The notes under the pieces are model-generated. The model was not told the DNA's origin. It did no database searches and saw only the letters and a list, made by a program, of their open reading frames with translations. A stretch of DNA of 64,000 nucleotides from Terriglobia bacterium (GTDB lineage: Bacteria > Acidobacteriota > Terriglobia > Terriglobales > SCQP01). The position numbers were made by a program, and so were the translations under genes. Of this stretch, positions 44,598-53,683 are shown one piece after another. How positions within the stretch are numbered: the stretch's first letter is position 1; every line of letters begins with the position of its first letter. The stretch is from positions 1 to 64,000 of the forward strand of contig JAJPKR010000052.1 of the NCBI GenBank assembly GCA_021323595.1, written 5' to 3'.

Positions 44598-45077
44598 GTG
44601 CCGAAGACTCATCGTTATTCGGTCACCGTCCGCTGGACCGGCAACACCGGCTCCGGCACCTCGCACTACCGCGATTACCGGCGCGATCACGAAATCTCGG
44701 CAGAGGGAGCGAAGCCCGTCATCCCCGGCTCGTCCGACCCCGCCTTTCGCGGCGATCCCGCGCGCTGGAACCCCGAGGAGCTTTTGGTGGCGGCGGTCGC
44801 GGCTTGTCACCAGCTCTGGTATCTCCATTTGTGCGCGCAAGCCGGCGTGGTGGTGCTCAGCTATCTCGACCACGCCGAAGGCGAAATGGAGGAGACCGCC
44901 GGCGGCTCGGGACGCTTCATCCGCGTTACCTTGCGCCCGCAAATCGTCATCGCCAAGGGCTCCGTCCTCGCCCAGGCGCGGGCGCTGCACGCGCCGGCTC
45001 ACGCCAAGTGCTTCATCGCCAACTCGATGAACTTCCCCGTCCACCACGAGCCCGACATTCGCGTCGAAGCTTCCTGA
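44598..45077 (+). CDS. OsmC family protein (peroxide-reducing or ohr-like)
   Basis: A 159-residue OsmC/Ohr-fold protein. The two conserved cysteines are in AACHQLWYLHLCAQAG and AHAKCFIANSMNFPV, and the NPEELLVAAVAACH motif is typical of the group. It probably reduces organic peroxides using thiols. The start is GTG 44598. A GACAAT hexamer ends 6 nt before it and no Shine-Dalgarno is visible. It stands 110 bp before trpC, with its own short leader-like context. Confidence 0.88.
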   Translation: MPKTHRYSVTVRWTGNTGSGTSHYRDYRRDHEISAEGAKPVIPGSSDPAFRGDPARWNPEELLVAAVAACHQLWYLHLCAQAGVVVLSYLDHAEGEMEETAGGSGRFIRVTLRPQIVIAKGSVLAQARALHAPAHAKCFIANSMNFPVHHEPDIRVEAS

Positions 45078-45187
45078 CCGCGCCCCGCGCCGGCGATCGG
45101 GCCGCCGCCGGAACCCGGTGGCAACGCCCCCGCGTTCCGCGTGCCGAATCGCTTCGCGCTCCCCTCGCGAACCCTTAAACTTGAGAG

Positions 45188-46003
45188 ATGCAGCGCCTGG
45201 GGGAGGCCGCCGATATTCTCGGTGCGATCATGGCCCGCGAGGAGGCGCGCGTCGCCGAAGCCCGCCGCGCCTTGCCGCTCGACGAGCTGCGCCGCCGCGC
45301 CGCCCGCCGCCGCCCGCGCGACTTCGCCGCCGCGCTCCGCGCCGCCCGCCGCCCGGCCGTGATCGCCGAGATCAAGCAGGCCTCGCCCTCGCGCGGCCTC
45401 TTGCGCGCCGAGCTCGACGTGCCCGCCATCGCCGCCGCCTACGCCGCCGCCGGCGCCGCGGCGCTCTCCGTGCTCACCGAAGGCCCTCACTTTCACGGCT
45501 GCCTCGACTATCTCGCCCAGGCGCGTGCCGCCTGCCCGTTGCCCCTGCTGCGCAAGGACTTTATCTTCACCGACTACCAAATCTGGGAGGCCGCCGCGCA
45601 TGGCGCCGACGCCGTGCTCCTGATCGCCGCCGCCCTTGCCCCGCCCGAGCTGCCGCGGCTGCTGGCCGTGGCACGCGAGGCGGGCCTGGCGGCGCTGGTC
45701 GAGATTCACGACGCCGCAGAGGCGGAGCGCGCCGCCACGGCCGGCGCCGTCCTCATCGGCGTCAACAATCGCGATTTGCGCACGCTGCGTGTGGACCCCG
45801 AACTGGCGCTGCGCCTGGCGCCGCGCCTGCCGCCGGGCGCCCTCAAGGTCGCCGAGAGCGGCTTGCGCGCCGCCGCCGACCTGCGCCGGGCCGCGGCCGC
45901 CGGCTTCGATGCCGTGCTGATCGGCGAGCGCTTCATGCAGGCGCCCGCGCCCGGCGCCGCCCTCGCCGCCCTGCTCGCCGAACTGGAACGCGAGGCGTCA
46001 TGA
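45188..46003 (+). CDS. trpC: Indole-3-glycerol-phosphate synthase
   Basis: Fourth step of tryptophan synthesis (CdRP to indole-3-glycerol phosphate). 271 residues with IAEIKQASPSRG (active-site Glu and Lys), LRKDFIFTDYQIW, GVNNRDLRTL and VAESGL. It is first in trpCFBA. A TAAACT hexamer ends 6 nt before ATG 45188 and there is no proper Shine-Dalgarno. Its stop overlaps trpF by ATGA. Confidence 0.97.
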   Translation: MQRLGEAADILGAIMAREEARVAEARRALPLDELRRRAARRRPRDFAAALRAARRPAVIAEIKQASPSRGLLRAELDVPAIAAAYAAAGAAALSVLTEGPHFHGCLDYLAQARAACPLPLLRKDFIFTDYQIWEAAAHGADAVLLIAAALAPPELPRLLAVAREAGLAALVEIHDAAEAERAATAGAVLIGVNNRDLRTLRVDPELALRLAPRLPPGALKVAESGLRAAADLRRAAAAGFDAVLIGERFMQAPAPGAALAALLAELEREAS

Positions 46004-46623
46004 TCAAGATCTGCGGCATCACCTCCGCCGCCGACGCTCTCGCGGCCGCCGCCGCCGGCGCCGATGCCGTCGGCTTCGTCTTCGCCCCGCGCTCGCCCCG
46101 CCGCGTCTCCGCCGCCGCCGCCGCCGCCATCGCCGCCCAACTGCCCGCGCACGTGCTCAAGGTCGGCGTCTTCGCCAACGCCGATCCCGCCGAAATTCGC
46201 GCCACCGCCGACGCCGCCAGCCTCGATTTGCTCCAGTTGCACGGCCGCGAGCCCTCCGCGCTCGCCCGCTACTTCGCCCCGCGCCCGATCTGGAAGGCGC
46301 TGCACATGGGCGCGCCCGGCTACTTGGAAACCGCCGCCGAATGGGGCGAGTGCGCCGCCGCCTTGCTGCTCGACTCCGGCGGCGGCACCGGCCGCGTCTT
46401 CGATTGGCGGCAAGTGGCCGCGTTCGAAGGCCAAAAATTGATCATTGCCGGCGGCCTCACCCCGGAAAACGTCGCCGAATGCATCGCCCGCACCGGCCCT
46501 TGGGGCGTGGACGTCTCCTCCGGCGTCGAATCCGCGCCCGGCCGCAAGGACCCGGCGCGCGTGCGCGACTTCATCCGCGCCGCGCAAGCCGCCTTCGCCA
46601 GCCTGTACGCTAAGAAGGTATGA
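46000..46623 (+). CDS. trpF: Phosphoribosylanthranilate isomerase
   Basis: Third step of tryptophan synthesis (PRA to CdRP). 207 residues: MIKICGIT start (CGIT signature), [36 protein letters not shown] and [23 protein letters not shown], the phosphate-binding end. The track merges it with upstream sequence; the real ATG is 46000, overlapping trpC. Confidence 0.97.
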   Translation: MIKICGITSAADALAAAAAGADAVGFVFAPRSPRRVSAAAAAAIAAQLPAHVLKVGVFANADPAEIRATADAASLDLLQLHGREPSALARYFAPRPIWKALHMGAPGYLETAAEWGECAAALLLDSGGGTGRVFDWRQVAAFEGQKLIIAGGLTPENVAECIARTGPWGVDVSSGVESAPGRKDPARVRDFIRAAQAAFASLYAKKV

Positions 46624-47837
46624 GCGCCACCGTCGCCCCGCCGCCCGCCCGCTTCGGCGCCTACGGCGGCCGCTACGTGCCCGAAACGCTCGTCGCCCCG
46701 CTCGACGAGCTTACCGCCGCCTACCAAGCCGCCCAGGCCGATCCCGCCTTCGCCGCCGAGCTCGATGAACTGCGCCGCACCTACGCCGGCCGTCCCACCC
46801 CGCTCTTCTTCGCCCGCCGCATGAGCGAAGAACTGGGCGGCGCGCGCGTCTATCTCAAGCGCGAAGACCTGCTCCATACCGGCGCCCACAAGATCAACAA
46901 CTGCCTCGGCCAGGCCTTGCTGGCGCGCCGCATGGGCAAGCGCCGCATCGTCGCCGAAACCGGCGCCGGCCAGCACGGCGTCGCCACCGCCACCGTCTGC
47001 GCGCTCTTCGGCTTCGAGTGCGTCGTCTACATGGGCGAAGAGGATATGGCGCGCCAAGCGCTGAACGTGGCGCGCATGCGTCTGCTCGGCGCCGAGGTGC
47101 GCGGCGTCGCCGCCGGCAGCCGCACCCTGAAGGACGCCATCAACGAAGCCATGCGCGATTGGGTCACCAACTGCCGCACCACCCACTATCTGCTCGGCTC
47201 CGTGCTCGGCGCTCACCCCTATCCCGCCATGGTCCGCGATTTTCACGCCTGCATCGGCCGCGAGGCGCGCGAGCAGATCCTCGCCGCCACCGGCCGCCTG
47301 CCGGCGGCGCTGATCGCCTGCGTCGGCGGCGGCTCGAACGCCATGGGCCTGTTCTACGCCTTTCTCGCCGACCAATCCGTGCGCCTGATCGGCGTCGAAG
47401 CCGGCGGGCGCGGCGCCGAACTCGGCCAGCACGCCGCCCGCTTTCACGGCGGCTCGCCCGGCGTGCTGCAAGGAACTTTCTCCTACATCTTGCAGGACGC
47501 CGCCGGGCAAATCGCCGCCACCCACTCCATCTCCGCCGGGCTCGATTATCCCGGCGTCGGCCCCGAGCACGCCGAACTCCATGATCGCGGCCGCGCCGAA
47601 TACGTCGCCGCCGGCGACCAAGAGGCGCTGGCGGCCTGCCAATATCTGGCGCGCCGCGAAGGCATCATTCCCGCGCTCGAATCGGCGCATGCCGTCGCCG
47701 AGGCGCGCCGCCGCGCTCCCGGCCTGCCCCGCGACGCCTCCCTCATCGTCAATATCTCCGGCCGCGGCGACAAAGACATGGAGATCATCGCCCGCGAACT
47801 GCCCGGCCTCGCCTCCCCGGAGCGTGCGTGCGGCTGA
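46620..47837 (+). CDS. trpB: Tryptophan synthase beta subunit
   Basis: PLP enzyme that condenses indole with serine. 405 residues: [32 protein letters not shown] with the PLP Lys in [12 protein letters not shown], a [10 protein letters not shown] phosphate loop and [16 protein letters not shown]. It starts at ATG 46620, overlapping the trpF stop by ATGA. Confidence 0.98.
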   Translation: MSATVAPPPARFGAYGGRYVPETLVAPLDELTAAYQAAQADPAFAAELDELRRTYAGRPTPLFFARRMSEELGGARVYLKREDLLHTGAHKINNCLGQALLARRMGKRRIVAETGAGQHGVATATVCALFGFECVVYMGEEDMARQALNVARMRLLGAEVRGVAAGSRTLKDAINEAMRDWVTNCRTTHYLLGSVLGAHPYPAMVRDFHACIGREAREQILAATGRLPAALIACVGGGSNAMGLFYAFLADQSVRLIGVEAGGRGAELGQHAARFHGGSPGVLQGTFSYILQDAAGQIAATHSISAGLDYPGVGPEHAELHDRGRAEYVAAGDQEALAACQYLARREGIIPALESAHAVAEARRRAPGLPRDASLIVNISGRGDKDMEIIARELPGLASPERACG

Positions 47838-48619
47838 CCGAAGCCTTCACCGCCGCGCGCGCCGCCGGCCGCTGCGCCCTTGTCCCCTTCGTCACCGCCG
47901 GCGACCCCTCGCTCGCCGCCACTCGCGACATCGTCTGCGCGCTCGCCGCCGCCGGCGCCGATGTCGTCGAGCTCGGCGTCCCCTTCAGTGATCCCGTCGC
48001 CGACGGCCCCGTGATCCAGCGCTCCAGCGAGCGCGCGCTGGCGCGCGGCACGCGGCTGGCCGACGTGCTCGAGCTGGCGCGCGCGATCCGCCGCCGATCG
48101 CCCGTGCCGCTCCTGCTCTTCGGCTATTTCAATCCGATTCTTCGTTACGGCCTCGAGCGCTTCGCCGCCGATGCCGCCGCCGCCGGCGCCGATGGCGCTC
48201 TCGTCACCGATCTCATTCCCGAAGAAGCCGCCGACTACCGCCGCGCGCTGGCGGCGCGCGGCTTGGCCGCCGTCTTTCTCGCCGCGCCCACCTCGCCCGA
48301 CGAGCGCCTCGCCGCCATCGCCGCCGCTTCGACCGGCTTCATCTACGCCGTCTCCCGCACCGGCGTCACCGGCGCGCGCGAGCAAGTGCCCGCCGCCGCC
48401 CGCGAATTGGTGGCGCGCGTGCGCCGCGTCGCGCGCCAGCCGATCGCCCTCGGCTTCGGCCTCGGCACCGCCGCCCAGGTCGCCGAGGTCGGCGCCTTCG
48501 CCGATGGCGCCGTCGTCGGCACCGCGCTGGTGGCGGCGCTCCATCGCGCCGTCGAGCAGGGCGGGGAAGCCGCCGCCGCTCCCGCCGCCGCCGCCTTCCT
48601 GCGCTCCCTGCAACCGTAG
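47828..48619 (+). CDS. trpA: Tryptophan synthase alpha subunit
   Basis: Splits indole-3-glycerol phosphate to indole, which is channelled to TrpB. 263 residues; the catalytic [18 protein letters not shown] holds the Glu and Asp pair, and [10 protein letters not shown] and ALVAALH follow. Start GTG 47828 overlaps the trpB stop by 10 nt. The operon ends here. trpE, trpG and trpD are not in the window. Confidence 0.97.
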   Translation: MRLTEAFTAARAAGRCALVPFVTAGDPSLAATRDIVCALAAAGADVVELGVPFSDPVADGPVIQRSSERALARGTRLADVLELARAIRRRSPVPLLLFGYFNPILRYGLERFAADAAAAGADGALVTDLIPEEAADYRRALAARGLAAVFLAAPTSPDERLAAIAAASTGFIYAVSRTGVTGAREQVPAAARELVARVRRVARQPIALGFGLGTAAQVAEVGAFADGAVVGTALVAALHRAVEQGGEAAAAPAAAAFLRSLQP

Positions 48620-48770
48620 CCGCCTGGCAACAGCGCCGAGCTCCCCGGTTCCGATGGCCGGCGCCGGCTCTCCCACTGCGCACCGGATCTCTCGCGCACG
48701 CCCCGCGCGCTGGGTGGCGCCGCTTCGGGACCTTCGCCGATCCGGCGGCCCCGGCGCGGCGAACTGGCGC

Positions 48771-49673
48771 TCAGGCCCCGGCGCCCTGCCACGCGTACGA
48801 GCCCGCGCGCAGGTCCTCGAGCACCGGGCGGCCGCGCGGCTGCCAGCCGAGCTCGCGCTCCGCCTTGGCGCCCGACACTTGCTGATCGAGCGCCAGCGCG
48901 TCGGCGAACGCGCCCAGCGTCTTGCGCGCCTCTTCCAGCGGCCATGCCGCCGTCTTGCCGCCCGCGCCGGCGCCGAGGCTCGCCGCTTCCGCCAGTTCCC
49001 GCATCCTCACCGCCGGCCCGTGCGCGGCGTGGAACAGCGAGCCCGCCGGCGCCTTCTCCAGCGCCAGCACGTAGAGCCGCGCCAGATCCTCCACCTCCAC
49101 GAAGGACCAGCGATTGCGCCCGTCGCCCACGTAGCGCGCCGCCCCCGTCTCCCGCGCCGACTGCGTCAACATCCTCAGCAGGCCGCCGCCGCGTCCATAG
49201 ACGTCGGCGGGCCGAATCACGATCACGCGCGGGCCGCGCTCCTTGCCGCTCAGCACTTCCTGCTCCAGCGCCGCGCGGTAGGCGACTAGCGGCGTGGGCT
49301 GAAGCGGGCTGCTCTCATCGGCGATGCGATCGCCCGTCGAACCCAGCACCCAAACGCCGCTCGTATAAAGGAACGGCTTGGGGCTGCCCGCCAGCGCGCG
49401 CAACATCGCGCGCGTCGCCGCGATATCGGCGGCCGCCGCGTTCGCGCCGCCGGTGTTGGCGGTATGAATGGCCGCATCAGCGGCGCGCGCGCCCGCCGCC
49501 ACCGTCTCCGGCTGCAGCAGATCGCCGCGATGCGGGCGCAGGCCGCGTTCGGCCAACTGCCGCGCCTGCTCCTCCGATCGCGCCAATCCGATCACCTCGT
49601 GCCCCGCTGCTTGCAGCGCTTCCGCCACCGCGCTCCCGATGTAACCGCTGGCTCCGGTCAAAAACACTCGCAT
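48771..49673 (-). CDS. NAD(P)-dependent epimerase/dehydratase family protein
   Basis: A 300-residue Rossmann SDR-like protein: GASGYIGSAVAEALQ (NAD-binding), HTANTGGANAAAADIAATR, TSGVWVLG, and a region AYRAALEQEVL where the usual YxxxK reads YRAAL. It belongs to an atypical SDR group; the missing lysine suggests it may not use the classical catalytic tetrad. ATG 49673 is preceded, 6 nt away, by GATAAT. Confidence 0.87.
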   Translation of the reverse strand: MRVFLTGASGYIGSAVAEALQAAGHEVIGLARSEEQARQLAERGLRPHRGDLLQPETVAAGARAADAAIHTANTGGANAAAADIAATRAMLRALAGSPKPFLYTSGVWVLGSTGDRIADESSPLQPTPLVAYRAALEQEVLSGKERGPRVIVIRPADVYGRGGGLLRMLTQSARETGAARYVGDGRNRWSFVEVEDLARLYVLALEKAPAGSLFHAAHGPAVRMRELAEAASLGAGAGGKTAAWPLEEARKTLGAFADALALDQQVSGAKAERELGWQPRGRPVLEDLRAGSYAWQGAGA

Positions 49674-49679
49674 GTCCGC

Positions 49680-49717
49680 ATTATCCTGCGCGCCGCCCGC
49701 GAGCGGCTTCGTATAAT
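49680..49717. promoter_or_regulatory. Divergent promoter region between epimerase and M23 peptidase
   Basis: GATAAT on the minus strand (49680-49685) lies 6 nt before the epimerase ATG. TATAAT on the plus strand (49712-49717) lies about 27 nt before the M23 start. Clear -35 hexamers are not obvious for either, but the two strong -10s face away from each other in a 70-bp spacer. Confidence 0.5.
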
Positions 49718-49744
49718 CAGTTCATCTCTCGCCAGGAGTCTTCG

Positions 49745-51133
49745 TTGCGCGATCCCGAAAAGCCCTCGCATGCCGGGCGCAATGCGCTCGCCGTCCTGAT
49801 CCTTCTCATCGTCCTCGTCTGCGGCTTCGCGTTCTCGCGCGGCGGCGCGCCGCAAGTCACCGCCGCCTGGCCGCGCGCCGTCGGCCGCGAGGCGCGCCTC
49901 GACCTCACCGTGCGCTCCGCGCTCGGCGTGCGCGCGGTGCGCGTCTTCTATCGCCAGAAGGGCCGCGATATTCCCGTCGCCGCCGCCGGCTTCGGCGGGC
50001 GCCACTGGTTCTTCGCGCCCCCCGCCCAGCGCGAGCTGCATCTGGCCCCCACCATCGGCCGCGCGCGCGTCGCCGGGCTCGCCGACGGCGCCGCCGAGCT
50101 CGTGGTGGTTGCCCAGTCCGCCAACCTGCGCGGCTCGCGCCTCCTCCTCGCCCGCCCGGTCGAAGTCCGCTCCATCCCGCCCGCCATCGAGGTATTGAGC
50201 ACGCAGCAATATGTCCGCCAGGGCGGCGCCGAGATGGTGACCTATCGCTTGGTCGAGCCCGGCGGCGGCGGCCTCGAAGACGTGACCTCCGACGTCCGCC
50301 TGGCGGGCCGCCTCTACCCTGGGTATCCCGTGCCGGGCGCCGCGCCCGGCGTGATGTTTTGCCTCTTCGCCTTTCCGTACAACGCGCCGGCCGACTCCGT
50401 GCCGCAACTAGTCGCCCGCGATGCGGCCGGCAATGAGGCTAGCGCCGGCTTTCCCGTCCAGCTCTTTCCCGGCAAGTTCCGCACGCGCACGATGGCGATC
50501 GACGACGCCTTCATCTCGCGCGTCGTCGTGCCCATCATCGCCAACACCCCGTCGCTGACCGATCCGGTCACGCCCTTGCAGCAATTCCTGCTCGTCAACC
50601 GCGACCTGCGCCGCACGGATGCGCGGCTGCTGGCCGAGGCCGCCGGCGAGAGCGTCCATCAATTTCTCTGGCACGGCGCCTTCCTCGCCCTGGCTCATGC
50701 CGCCGTCGAGGCCGACTTCGCCGACCATCGCCTCTACCGCTACGACGGCAAGATCGTGGATCAAGAAGACCATTTGGGCTACGACCTCGCCGTGGTGCGC
50801 CACACGCCCGTGCTGGCGGCCAACTCCGGCCGCGTGCTGTGGACGCATTACTTCGGCATCTACGGCAACGCGATCCTCATCGACCACGGCTTCGGCCTGA
50901 TGTCGCTCTATGCCCATTTGAACGACTTCGTGGTCAAGCCGGGCGACGTGATCGCGCGCGGCCAGCTGATCGCCCACAGCGACTCCACCGGCCTGGCCGG
51001 CGGCGATCATCTGCACTTCAGCATGCTGCTCGACGGCGTGCAGGTGAATCCGATGGAATGGTGGGATCCGCATTGGGTGCACGACCGCATCGAGGCCAAG
51101 CTGGCGGCCGTCGGCGCCAACCCCCTCCCTTAA
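49745..51133 (+). CDS. Membrane-anchored M23 peptidase with extracytoplasmic N-terminal domain
   Basis: 462 residues. The start is TTG 49745 with AGGAG 7 nt upstream; the upstream track ORF is a shadow in GC-rich DNA. One TM helix (ALAVLILLIVLVCGFAF, ~13-29), then a ~280-residue region of beta-rich sequence (FYRQKGRDIPVAAAGFGG..., DVTSDVRLAGRLY), and the C-terminal M23 domain with HLGYDLA (HxxxD, ~340), LYAHLND and DHLHF (HxH). Probably a peptidoglycan endopeptidase acting outside the cytoplasmic membrane. Confidence 0.9.
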   Translation: MRDPEKPSHAGRNALAVLILLIVLVCGFAFSRGGAPQVTAAWPRAVGREARLDLTVRSALGVRAVRVFYRQKGRDIPVAAAGFGGRHWFFAPPAQRELHLAPTIGRARVAGLADGAAELVVVAQSANLRGSRLLLARPVEVRSIPPAIEVLSTQQYVRQGGAEMVTYRLVEPGGGGLEDVTSDVRLAGRLYPGYPVPGAAPGVMFCLFAFPYNAPADSVPQLVARDAAGNEASAGFPVQLFPGKFRTRTMAIDDAFISRVVVPIIANTPSLTDPVTPLQQFLLVNRDLRRTDARLLAEAAGESVHQFLWHGAFLALAHAAVEADFADHRLYRYDGKIVDQEDHLGYDLAVVRHTPVLAANSGRVLWTHYFGIYGNAILIDHGFGLMSLYAHLNDFVVKPGDVIARGQLIAHSDSTGLAGGDHLHFSMLLDGVQVNPMEWWDPHWVHDRIEAKLAAVGANPLP

Positions 51134-51206
51134 TTTGGGACTGGTCGTAACCGGCGGGCTGCCGGCCTCGTCTCAACCCTGACGGCTTAGGTCCGCTCGC
51201 CCCTTT

Positions 51207-52517
51207 ATGCCTTTTGCACGTTCGCGAGCGCTAGCCTGCTCCTTGGCGCTAACTGCTTGTGTTGTCATGGGCTTGGGAGGGGCAGCGCACGGCCAAACCG
51301 GCCCCGCCGTGACGTTGCCCCCAATTCCCGCCGCCAGCGTGGATCTGGATCAGGCTATCGCCCTGGCGCTCGCCTACAATCCCGCGCTCGCCGCCGCGGC
51401 CACCACCGTGCCGCAAAGCCAGGCGGAGGAGGTCACCGCCAACATCCATCCCAACCCGGTTTTGACCTGGGATGGGTTGTTCTTGCCCCTCAACCCGAAC
51501 AACTGGAATCACAACATCGTCAGCCAGATTTCCGAATTCGACGTGGGCGTGGCCTACACCTTCGAGCGCGGCGGCAAGCGCCAGCATCGCCTCGCTGCCG
51601 CCCGCGCCGCCACCGCGGTGACCCGCTCGCAGTTGGCGGATGCCCGCCGCACGCTGGCCTTCAACGTCGCCCAGCAATTCGTCAACGTGCTGCTCGCGGA
51701 GTCGAACCTCGACTTTGCCCGCCAAGACCTGGCCAGCTTCCAGCGGACGGTCAACATCGGGCAGGCGCAGCTCAAGGCCGGCCAGATCAGCGAAGGCGAC
51801 TTCCTCAAAATCAAGCTGCAACTGCTGCAATTCCAGACCGACGTCTCCTCGGCGCAATTGGCGCTCTTGCAGGCGCGCGCGGCCTTGCGCAATGCCGTCG
51901 GCTATCGCGCCCTGGCGCCCGATGTGCGCGTGGTGGGCAGCTTGCAGTACACGCCGCTGAAGGGCGGCGAGGATGATTACAAGGCGCTGGCGCTCCAGAA
52001 CCGCCCCGATCTGCGTGCCGCGCGCCAAGGCATTACCGCCGCCCAAGATCAATACACGCTGGCGCGCGCCAACGGCAAGCGCGACCTCACCAGTTCGCTG
52101 ACGTTTTCGCACGTCGGCGGCATCACCGGCGCCGGCATCGCCTTCAACATGGAAATTCCCGTCTTCGACCGCAATCAGGGCGAGATCGCCCGCTCGCGCT
52201 TTGCCGTCGCCCAGGCGCAGGATCTCTCGACCGCCACCGCCGAGCAGGTGATGACCGACGTGGCCACCGCCTACGAGGCGGCGCAAACCGGCTCGCAGGT
52301 CGTCGCGCTCTACCAATCCGGCTACTTGCAGCAAGCGCAGGAATCGCGCGACATCAGCGCCTACGCCTATCACCGCGGCGCGGCCAGCCTGCTCGATTTT
52401 CTCGATGCCGAGCGCAGCTACCGCGCCACCGAACTCGCCTACCGCCAATCCCTGGCCGCCTACATGCTCGCCCTCGAGCAGCTCAAGGAAGCGGCCGGCA
52501 CGAGGAAGTTGCTATGA
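51207..52517 (+). CDS. Outer-membrane efflux channel, CzcC/TolC-like
   Basis: 436 residues, signal peptide (ALACSLALTACVVMGLGGAAHG), then TolC-fold repeats including IALALAYNPALAAAA at the start of both halves and VALYQSGYLQQAQESRDISAYAYHRGAASLLDFLDAE near the C-terminus. It forms the outer channel of the RND pump encoded next. It overlaps czcB by 4 nt. Confidence 0.93.
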   Translation: MPFARSRALACSLALTACVVMGLGGAAHGQTGPAVTLPPIPAASVDLDQAIALALAYNPALAAAATTVPQSQAEEVTANIHPNPVLTWDGLFLPLNPNNWNHNIVSQISEFDVGVAYTFERGGKRQHRLAAARAATAVTRSQLADARRTLAFNVAQQFVNVLLAESNLDFARQDLASFQRTVNIGQAQLKAGQISEGDFLKIKLQLLQFQTDVSSAQLALLQARAALRNAVGYRALAPDVRVVGSLQYTPLKGGEDDYKALALQNRPDLRAARQGITAAQDQYTLARANGKRDLTSSLTFSHVGGITGAGIAFNMEIPVFDRNQGEIARSRFAVAQAQDLSTATAEQVMTDVATAYEAAQTGSQVVALYQSGYLQQAQESRDISAYAYHRGAASLLDFLDAERSYRATELAYRQSLAAYMLALEQLKEAAGTRKLL

Positions 52518-53677
52518 GTCGCACCCGGCTCGCTCCCTGTTTCGCCGCCCTGGCGGCGCTCGCGGCCCTGCTCGCCGGCTGCGGCCGGCAGGCGCCGGCT
52601 ACCGCCGCTGCCGCGCCGCCGAACGCGTCCGCCGATCCCAACGGCCCCAGCCTGTTCACGATTCCCGCCGCGCAGATGACGCACCTGAGCCTCTACACCG
52701 TCGCGCCCACGACGTTGGTGCGCACCCTGCGCCTGCCCGGCACGGTGGTCTACAACGGCTTCCACACCACCGCCGTCATCACCCAAGTCGGCGGCCGCGT
52801 CACGCGCATCCTGGCGCAGCCCGGCGAACATGTGCGCGCCGGCCAGCCCATGCTCTATGTCAGCAGTCCCGATTACTCCGCCGACCGGGCGGCCTTCTTG
52901 AAGGCGCGCGACGCCTTCCAGCTCGCTGACAAAAACTACCGGCGCGCGCAGGATCTCTACGAGCATCAGGCCATCGCCGAGGCCGATCTGCTGCAAGCCG
53001 CTTCCGCCCGCACCCAGGCCGAAGCCGACTTTCAGAACGCCGAGCAGGCGCTGCGCATCCTGGGCGTCGCCGATCCCGCCGCGGTCGCCGCCCGCCCCTC
53101 CCCCGACATTCCCGTGCTCGCGCCCATCAGCGGCCTGGTCGTCGATCGCGAGGCGATGCCGGGACAAGTCGTGCAAGCCGGCAGCACGCAGCTTTTCACC
53201 CTTTCCGACTTGCACACCGTCTGGGTCCTGGTCAACGTCTTCGAGCGCGACCTCGCCTATGTCCATGTCGGCGACCCCGTCACCGTCCATAGCGACGCCT
53301 ACGGCCGCGACTTTCACGGCCGCATCTCGTATTTGGGCGCCTCCCTCGACCCCACGTCCCGCACCTTGCAAGCCCGCATCGTCACCCGCAATCCCGGCGA
53401 GGAGCTGAAGAACCAAATGTACGTGACCGCCGTCGTCCAGGCCGGCGTCGAGCGCCGCGCCATTGCCGTGCCCGACGCCGCGGTCCTGCGCGACGACGTC
53501 AACCAGCCCTTCGTCTATGTGGCCGTGCCCGGCCGCACCGGCACCTTCGCCCGCCGCCTCGTCCAGATCGGCGAAAGCGAGGCCGGTAGGACCCAGATTC
53601 TGAGCGGCTTGCAGCCCGGCGAGCGCGTCATCGCCGAGGGCAGCCTCTTTGTGCAGTTCGCCAATTCCCTGCAATAG
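52514..53677 (+). CDS. RND efflux membrane fusion protein, CzcB-like lipoprotein
   Basis: 387-residue periplasmic adaptor. N-terminal lipobox LLAGCGRQ, a lipoyl/barrel-sandwich region (VVYNGFHTTAVITQVGGRVTRILAQPGEHVRAGQPMLYV), an alpha-hairpin (~135-185), and a beta-barrel domain with VVQAGSTQLFTLSDLHTVWVLVNVFERD. It has no His-rich metal-binding extension. It overlaps the outer-membrane gene and lies 6 bp before the pump gene. Confidence 0.93.
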   Translation: MSRTRLAPCFAALAALAALLAGCGRQAPATAAAAPPNASADPNGPSLFTIPAAQMTHLSLYTVAPTTLVRTLRLPGTVVYNGFHTTAVITQVGGRVTRILAQPGEHVRAGQPMLYVSSPDYSADRAAFLKARDAFQLADKNYRRAQDLYEHQAIAEADLLQAASARTQAEADFQNAEQALRILGVADPAAVAARPSPDIPVLAPISGLVVDREAMPGQVVQAGSTQLFTLSDLHTVWVLVNVFERDLAYVHVGDPVTVHSDAYGRDFHGRISYLGASLDPTSRTLQARIVTRNPGEELKNQMYVTAVVQAGVERRAIAVPDAAVLRDDVNQPFVYVAVPGRTGTFARRLVQIGESEAGRTQILSGLQPGERVIAEGSLFVQFANSLQ

Positions 53678-53683
53678 CGCGCC

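Noticed and set aside
45118-45999. Upstream part of the 501-aa ORF containing trpF
   Set aside because: It overlaps trpC in another frame; trpF begins at ATG 46000 with an ATGA overlap.
48944-49744. Upstream part of the 729-aa ORF containing the second M23 peptidase
   Set aside because: It lies opposite the epimerase gene, is Pro/Arg/Ser-rich, and a TTG start with an AGGAG site at 49745 explains the real N-terminus.
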